This document shows, piece after piece, positions 41,695 to 46,178 of a stretch of 46,178 nt of DNA. Both the position numbers and the translations under genes were made by a program. This stretch comes from Thermoplasmata archaeon (GTDB lineage Archaea > Thermoplasmatota > Thermoplasmata > Lutacidiplasmatales > UBA184): contig JASHSP010000016.1 in NCBI GenBank assembly GCA_030038655.1, positions 1 through 46,178 of the forward strand. Reading direction: 5' to 3'. A model generated the notes under the pieces. It had not been told where the DNA came from, searched no databases, and worked only from the letters and a program-made list of their open reading frames with translations. Position 1 is the stretch's first letter, and each line of letters opens with the position of its first letter.

Positions 41695-42243
41695 TCAGCC
41701 GATCGCCCGAAACCGATAGAAGACCCGGCCGTCGGGGACCTCGTAGGACTCGACACGGACGGTCGCCCCGATCTCGAGCTCGTTCCAGGGCCGCCCGTCC
41801 ACGCGGCCGAACAGGCGGAGCGGTGCCCCGTCGAGGTCGACCAAACCCACGGCGAACGGGACGTCGCGCTCCATCCCCTGCGGCGCCCCGGCGAGGACCG
41901 CGCTGAACGCATACAGCCGCCCGCGGTCCGGGAGGTCCACCCACTCGAGCTCCTCGGTGTGGCATCGCGGACACGCCGTACGCGGGGGCCAGTGGAGGAG
42001 GTCGTCCTTCGCGCACCGGGTGGTCGAGAGTCGGCCCTCGCGGAGTCGGTCGAAGAACCGGACGAGCCGCGTCCCAGCTTCCGTCTCGGGAGGGAAGAAA
42101 TCGAGCAAGTAGGGCGGCGGCGCCTCCGCCACCACCTTCTTCCGCCTCGGGGCAGGCGCGGCCGGCGGGACTGGCACCTCGGGGGTCTCGGGCACCACGG
42201 GAAGGGCGACGGAGGCCCGGGTCCTCCGGCGTTCGCGGCTCAT
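41695..42243 (-). CDS. DUF35/OB-fold acyl-CoA-associated protein
   Basis: A 182-residue protein of the DUF35 family: a small zinc ribbon followed by an OB fold, which in archaea bridges acetoacetyl-CoA thiolase and HMG-CoA synthase so the intermediate can pass between them. The first 45 residues are Arg/Pro/Ala-rich. The ribbon is Cys77-x2-Asp80 ... Cys91-x2-Cys94 (TRCAKDD, TACPRC); one usual Cys is Asp. The OB-fold follows (LYAFSAVLAGAPQGMERDVPF). ATG at 42243 overlaps the thiolase stop (ATGA), so the pair is coupled. It probably acts as the partner of the thiolase upstream. Confidence 0.85.
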   Translation of the reverse strand: MSRERRRTRASVALPVVPETPEVPVPPAAPAPRRKKVVAEAPPPYLLDFFPPETEAGTRLVRFFDRLREGRLSTTRCAKDDLLHWPPRTACPRCHTEELEWVDLPDRGRLYAFSAVLAGAPQGMERDVPFAVGLVDLDGAPLRLFGRVDGRPWNELEIGATVRVESYEVPDGRVFYRFRAIG

Positions 42244-43424
42244 GCGGCCCGCCCCCGACGGTAGACCATCACGGAGTGGACGTTCGCGCTGCCCGAGAGG
42301 TTGTGGACGAGCGCCCACTCCGGGTTCGGGACCTGCCGAGCGGAGGGGACGGTTCCCGCGAACTGCTCGAACACTTCGACCGCCTGGGCGATTCCAGTCG
42401 CGCCGAGCGGGTGGCCGCAGCCGAGGAGCCCCCCGCGCGGGTTCACCACGATATCGCCGCCCAGGTCGCTGCGACCGTCCTCGACGAACCGGCCGCCTTC
42501 GCCGGGGGCGCAGAGGCCGAGCGCCTCGTACTCCACGATCTCGGAGATGGAGAAGCAGTCGTGCAGTTCCGCAAAGTCGAGGTCGCGCACCCCGATCCGG
42601 GCCATCTCGAGCGCCTCGCTCGCCGCCCGCTTCAACCCGGGCCACTCGGTGAGCGAGCCGGCGTGGGCGAGGTTGTGGAAATCGGAGTACTGACCCGTCC
42701 CGCGGATCCAGGCCTTCGGGCCGGGGAACTGGCGGACGACGTCCTCCGACGCGAGCACGACGGCGGCGGCGCCGTCGGTCATCGACGAGCAGTCCCCCAG
42801 GCGGAGCGGCGGGGCGACGACGGGAAGGCGCAGGAGCTTGTCGCGCGGGAAGGTCTTCTCGTAGAACTGGGCGTTCGGGTTCGAGTTGGCGAACCGGTGG
42901 TTCTTCTCGGAGACGGCCGCCATCTGCTCCTCCGTGGTCCTGTGCTCCAGCATGTGGCGCTGCGCGACCATCGCGAAAAACGGGGGCGCGGTGGCGCCCG
43001 CCGGTCCGTCCCAGGCGCGGTCCATGACGCACGCCATCGCGGTGTTCGCCTCGGCCATCGAGGGGAGGTTCATCTTCTCCACGCCGACGGCCACGGCGAT
43101 GTCGGAGAGTCCGGAGGCGATCGCGGCATACGCCGACCGGATCGCCGACTGGCCCGACGCGCAGGCTAGTTCGGTCCGTTGGATCACGCGGGTCGGCCGG
43201 ATCCCCATCTGCTCAGCGGCCAGCGGCGCGACGTGCGACTGGAAGGCCAGCCGCTCGGGCATCGCCGCGCCGACGAAGAGCGAGTCGACGTCGCGAGCCC
43301 GGAGATCCGGGACCGCCCGGAACAGCGCCGCGCCGATCTCCTGGGCAAGCTCGCTCCAGGTCGTCGCGCGGACGCCGAACTTGGTCGTGGCACCGCCGAC
43401 GACGGCGACCGTCCGGCCGTTCAT
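42240..43424 (-). CDS. Thiolase, archaeal acetyl-CoA acetyltransferase type
   Basis: The 394 residues carry the acylated Cys88 in ELACASGQSA, the ELHDCFSISE His/Cys block and the GCGHPLGATG glycine loop, the pattern of SCP2-like thiolases including archaeal acetoacetyl-CoA thiolase of the mevalonate pathway. ATG at 43424 overlaps the leuB stop (ATGA), and its own end overlaps DUF35. The thiolase-DUF35 pair normally neighbours HMG-CoA synthase; none is in the window, and placement within a leu operon is unusual. Whether it makes acetoacetyl-CoA or acts on another acyl-CoA is open. Confidence 0.88.
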   Translation of the reverse strand: MNGRTVAVVGGATTKFGVRATTWSELAQEIGAALFRAVPDLRARDVDSLFVGAAMPERLAFQSHVAPLAAEQMGIRPTRVIQRTELACASGQSAIRSAYAAIASGLSDIAVAVGVEKMNLPSMAEANTAMACVMDRAWDGPAGATAPPFFAMVAQRHMLEHRTTEEQMAAVSEKNHRFANSNPNAQFYEKTFPRDKLLRLPVVAPPLRLGDCSSMTDGAAAVVLASEDVVRQFPGPKAWIRGTGQYSDFHNLAHAGSLTEWPGLKRAASEALEMARIGVRDLDFAELHDCFSISEIVEYEALGLCAPGEGGRFVEDGRSDLGGDIVVNPRGGLLGCGHPLGATGIAQAVEVFEQFAGTVPSARQVPNPEWALVHNLSGSANVHSVMVYRRGRAA

Positions 43425-44554
43425 CGCGCCTCCGAGCGAACGGCCGCGGCGACCCGGTCCCCGGCCCCGGAGGTCGTGACCGTCCCGCCCTGGTCGTAGG
43501 TACGCGCGCTTCCCTCCGCGAGGGTCCGCGCGACCGCGCGCTCGAGCCGGTCCGCCTGCGTCGTCATCCGCGGGTCGGCGTGCCGCTCGCCCAGCCAGCG
43601 GAGCATCTGCTCGATCGCGAAAAACGTGGCGAACGGGTTGACCTGATTCTTGCCGGCGTGCTTCGGAGAGCTGCCGTGGACCGGTTCGAACATCGCGTGA
43701 TCCTTGCCGATGTTCGCGCCGGCGGCGAACCCCATGCCCCCCTGAAGGACCGCGGCCAGGTCGGTGATGATGTCCCCCATCATGTTCGGAGCGACCACGA
43801 CCGAATAGTGCTCGGGGTTCCGCACCAGCCACTGGGTGAAAGCGTCCACGTACGCGTAGTCCCGCTGGACCTCGGGGAACTCGGCCCCGACCCGGTCGAA
43901 CGTCTCGCGGAAGAACCGGCACCCCTCGAGCACGTTGGACTTGTCGACGCAGGTCGCGCGTCGGACCCGGTCCTCGGGAGCCCCCCGAGCGCGGGACCGG
44001 GCGAGTTCGTAGGCGTACCGGACGATTCTCTCGGTCCCCTTGCGCGTGATGACGCGGGTGTCGATCGCGACCTCGGTCTCGCCGCCGCGCGCGAGGCGGC
44101 CCCGGGCCGGCGTGTACAGCCCCTCGGTGTTCTCCCGGACGACCACCAGGTCGACGTTCTCGGGCGACCAGACGTCCCGATACGCGCCGCTGATCCGATG
44201 GGTCACGCCGGGGTAGAGCCGACACGGTCGTACGTTTGCGTAGAGGTCGAGCTTCTCCCGAAGCCCCAGGATGAGGGCGCGGCCGGCGAGGTCGCCGTTC
44301 GGCAGCTGGGCTCCGGGCCAGCCGACGGCGCCCACGAGGACCGCGTCGGCCCGGTGCGCCGCCGCCTCGGCCTCGGGCTCCCACTCCCGGCCCCGCAGGA
44401 GGTAGTACTGGCCGCCGCCCGGGTACTCGGTCGCCTTCCACGGCGCGGCGGCTCCCTCGGCCAGCGCCGCCATCACCTTGAGGCCCTCGCGGACCACTTC
44501 GGGCCCGGTCCCGTCGCCGGGGAACACCGCGAGGTCGTACGCCGCGTCCTTCAC
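43421..44554 (-). CDS. leuB: 3-isopropylmalate dehydrogenase family
   Basis: NAD-dependent beta-decarboxylating dehydrogenase. The 377 residues include AVFPGDGTGPEVV, the substrate arginines in LYANVRPCRLYPGV, VVVRENTEGLYTP, the catalytic Tyr/Lys region, the Asp metal ligands in NMMGDIITDLAA and EPVHGSSPKHAG. The length is at the upper end for the family. Next to leuC and leuD it most likely acts in leucine biosynthesis; a homoisocitrate or methylmalate branch cannot be excluded from sequence alone. Start is a GTG at 44554 overlapping the leuD stop; the end overlaps the thiolase gene. Confidence 0.9.
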   Translation of the reverse strand: MKDAAYDLAVFPGDGTGPEVVREGLKVMAALAEGAAAPWKATEYPGGGQYYLLRGREWEPEAEAAAHRADAVLVGAVGWPGAQLPNGDLAGRALILGLREKLDLYANVRPCRLYPGVTHRISGAYRDVWSPENVDLVVVRENTEGLYTPARGRLARGGETEVAIDTRVITRKGTERIVRYAYELARSRARGAPEDRVRRATCVDKSNVLEGCRFFRETFDRVGAEFPEVQRDYAYVDAFTQWLVRNPEHYSVVVAPNMMGDIITDLAAVLQGGMGFAAGANIGKDHAMFEPVHGSSPKHAGKNQVNPFATFFAIEQMLRWLGERHADPRMTTQADRLERAVARTLAEGSARTYDQGGTVTTSGAGDRVAAAVRSEAR

Positions 44555-45087
44555 CGCGGCGCTCCGCCCGCCGCCGCCACCGCGCGACGGGCTTCCAGCT
44601 CCTGACGGACCTTCTCCACGAGTCCCCCCGCTTCGAGGAGGCCCATCAGATGGGCCGGGATCGGCGGGAAGTTCAGCCCACGGCCGGTCGTGACGTTCGA
44701 GATCCGGCCCGCCGCCAGGTCGATCCGGGCCGTTTGGCCCTGCTCGAAGATCTCCCGCACCCCCCGGGCCTCGATCGCCAGCAGGCCCAGGTTGATCGCG
44801 TTCCGGAAGAAGATGCGCGCGAACGAGTCCGCGACGATCGCGCCGACTCCGGCAGCGCGCATCGCCTGCGGCGCGTGCTCCCGGCTCGAGCCCGAGCCGA
44901 AGTTCTCGCCCGCGATCAGGATGTCCCCCGGGCGCGACGACGCCGCGAACTCGGGCAGGGCGATCTCGAAGACGTGCTTCTTGAGCTCGTTCGGGTCGAT
45001 CACCGTGAGGTACTTCCCCGAGATGATCTGGTCCGTGTCAACGTCCCGGCCGAGCGTCCAGACCCGGCCTTCGATGACCTTCTCCAC
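44551..45087 (-). CDS. leuD: 3-isopropylmalate dehydratase small subunit
   Basis: Swivel-domain subunit of the aconitase-type isomerase that turns 2-isopropylmalate into 3-isopropylmalate. The 178 residues start with GRVWTLGRDVDTDQIISGKY and contain GENFGSGSSREHAP, the substrate-binding serine/arginine loop of this family. Archaeal LeuD of this length is usual. ATG at 45087 is 12 nt after the leuC stop. It could alternatively be the small subunit of homoaconitase or methylmalate dehydratase, which share these motifs. Confidence 0.92.
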   Translation of the reverse strand: MEKVIEGRVWTLGRDVDTDQIISGKYLTVIDPNELKKHVFEIALPEFAASSRPGDILIAGENFGSGSSREHAPQAMRAAGVGAIVADSFARIFFRNAINLGLLAIEARGVREIFEQGQTARIDLAAGRISNVTTGRGLNFPPIPAHLMGLLEAGGLVEKVRQELEARRAVAAAGGAPR

Positions 45088-45099
45088 GCGACCCCTCCG

Positions 45100-46178
45100 T
45101 CAGGCGTACTCCCGAGGGTCGGCGATCTCGCCGCGGATGGCGCTCGCCACGACCGCGGCCGGCGACATAAGGTAGATCCGGGCTTCCTTCGCGCCCATCC
45201 GTCCGGGGAAGTTCCGGTTGGACGAAGAGGCGCACGCTTCCTCGGGCGCCAGGATCCCCATGTTCCCGCCGAAACACGCCGAACAGCTCGAGTTGGTGAA
45301 CACCGCGCCGGCGTCGGTGAACGTCTGGATGATGCCTTCCCGCAGGCACTGGTCGTAGATCTTGGTGGAGGCGGGGGAGACGATGAACCGGACCCCCTTC
45401 GCCACCTTCTGGCCCTTCATCAGGGCCGCCCCCTCGCGAAGGTCCTCGATCCGCGCGTTCGTGCACGACCCGAGGAACGCCTGGTCGATCCGGACGTGCT
45501 CGCGGGCGACGTCCGGCAGCGGACGGACGTTGTCGGGGGAGTACGGGCACGCGACCATGGGAACCATCGCGTCCACATCGACGTCGATCGTCCGCTCGTA
45601 CTCGGCGTCGGCGTCTGCCCGAACCGGGTGCATCGCGTGCTTTGCGATCGGCGCCAGATAATCGAACGTCGTCTGGTCCGGGGCGACCATGCCGGCCTTC
45701 GCGCCCATTTCGGTCGTCATGTTGCAGAGCGTGAACCGCTCGGGCATCGAGAGCCGCTCGACCGACGGTCCGGAGTACTCCACCGCGCGGTAGGCCGCCC
45801 CGGTCGTCTTTACCTCGCCGACGATCCGGAGGACGAGATCCTTGGCCGTCACCCCCGGCCCGAACGATCCCCGGACGCGGATCGATATCGAGGTCGGGAC
45901 CTTCAGCCACAGCCGGCCGAGGGCAAGGACCGCGGCCATCTCGGTTGGTCCGATCCCGGTGGCGAAAGCGCCCATGGCCCCCAGCATGTTCGTGTGCGAG
46001 TCGGTCCCGACCGCGAGGTCGCCGGGGACGACCCAGCCGTTCTCGGCGAGGATCTGGTGGCAGATGCCGTGCTGGCCGACGTCGTAGAAGTGCGGCAGGT
46101 GGACCTCCTCGGCGAACTTCCGTAGGATGCGGTGCAGGACCGCCGCCCCCTCCGTGGAGGCGGGGACCCAGTGGTCGA
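45100..46178 (-). CDS. leuC: 3-isopropylmalate dehydratase large subunit, partial
   Basis: Iron-sulfur catalytic subunit of isopropylmalate isomerase. The frame runs to the right edge of the window, so about 359 C-terminal residues are visible and the start is missing. The aconitase-family segments are present: DVGQHGICHQIL, VGTDSHTNMLGAMG, and the [4Fe-4S] ligands in GSCTNARIEDLREG and SSCSACFGGNMG. The short tail after the cluster region matches archaeal LeuC. An internal ATG at 45987 is not the start since the conserved frame continues above it. First gene seen of the leuC-D-B-thiolase-DUF35 array. Confidence 0.92.
   Translation of the reverse strand, partial: DHWVPASTEGAAVLHRILRKFAEEVHLPHFYDVGQHGICHQILAENGWVVPGDLAVGTDSHTNMLGAMGAFATGIGPTEMAAVLALGRLWLKVPTSISIRVRGSFGPGVTAKDLVLRIVGEVKTTGAAYRAVEYSGPSVERLSMPERFTLCNMTTEMGAKAGMVAPDQTTFDYLAPIAKHAMHPVRADADAEYERTIDVDVDAMVPMVACPYSPDNVRPLPDVAREHVRIDQAFLGSCTNARIEDLREGAALMKGQKVAKGVRFIVSPASTKIYDQCLREGIIQTFTDAGAVFTNSSCSACFGGNMGILAPEEACASSSNRNFPGRMGAKEARIYLMSPAAVVASAIRGEIADPREYA

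Overview
The window is archaeal: it encodes both topoisomerase VI subunits, EF-1B, an HVO_2753-type zinc micro-protein, ribosomal protein eL41, an AglB/STT3 oligosaccharyltransferase, and a tRNA-His carrying a bulge-helix-bulge intron. Several genes have TATA boxes about 26 nt upstream of the start codon, which implies leaderless transcripts. The DNA is very GC-rich, so long open frames occur on all six frames and most are shadows. The best guess is a deep-branching, GC-rich member of Thermoplasmatota outside Thermoplasma itself (Thermoplasma lacks topo VI); this placement is inference. The Nuo-type complex I, a long-chain prenyl synthase and a geranylgeranyl-reductase-like enzyme suggest quinone-based respiration.

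Layout. 1-11464: complex I genes nuoC(partial)-D-H-I-J-K-L-M-N, all on the + strand, followed by a flavin-dependent prenyl reductase and a long-chain polyprenyl synthase; many junctions overlap by 4 nt or are nearly contiguous. 11575-16030: a small membrane protein coupled to a nitrilase-family amidase, then top6B-top6A. 16191-22075: an AqpZ-like aquaporin, eL41, sucC-sucD with a small zinc protein (- strand), a ZIP-like transporter whose metal-site His are replaced by Gln, and CoaBC. 22164-23143: a HAD phosphatase whose stop codon abuts the 3' end of tRNA-His. 23197-32681: mostly single accessory genes (two methyltransferases, two alpha/beta hydrolases, thioredoxin, flavodoxin-like, GYD, aldo/keto reductase, 2[4Fe-4S] ferredoxin, beta-hydroxyacid dehydrogenase, small membrane and zinc proteins). 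32678-34130: a YdjM-like membrane hydrolase, EF-1B and the zinc micro-protein. 34159-41564: a giant AglB and a sequon-rich secreted protein translationally coupled to it. 41695-46178: leuC(partial)-leuD-leuB-thiolase-DUF35 on the - strand, mostly linked by 4-nt overlaps.

The main points of interest are: (1) a 2192-residue AglB in which the STT3 catalytic part is followed by about 1,250 residues of surface beta-sandwich repeats and a C-terminal membrane anchor, coupled to a small glycoprotein-like gene with the same tail motif; (2) a 32-nt intron in the T-arm of tRNA-His; (3) a NuoI with four rather than two [4Fe-4S] motifs; (4) a thiolase-DUF35 pair inside a leu operon.

No intergenic gap exceeds about 220 nt. 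I see no insertion sequences, CRISPR arrays or rRNA genes.
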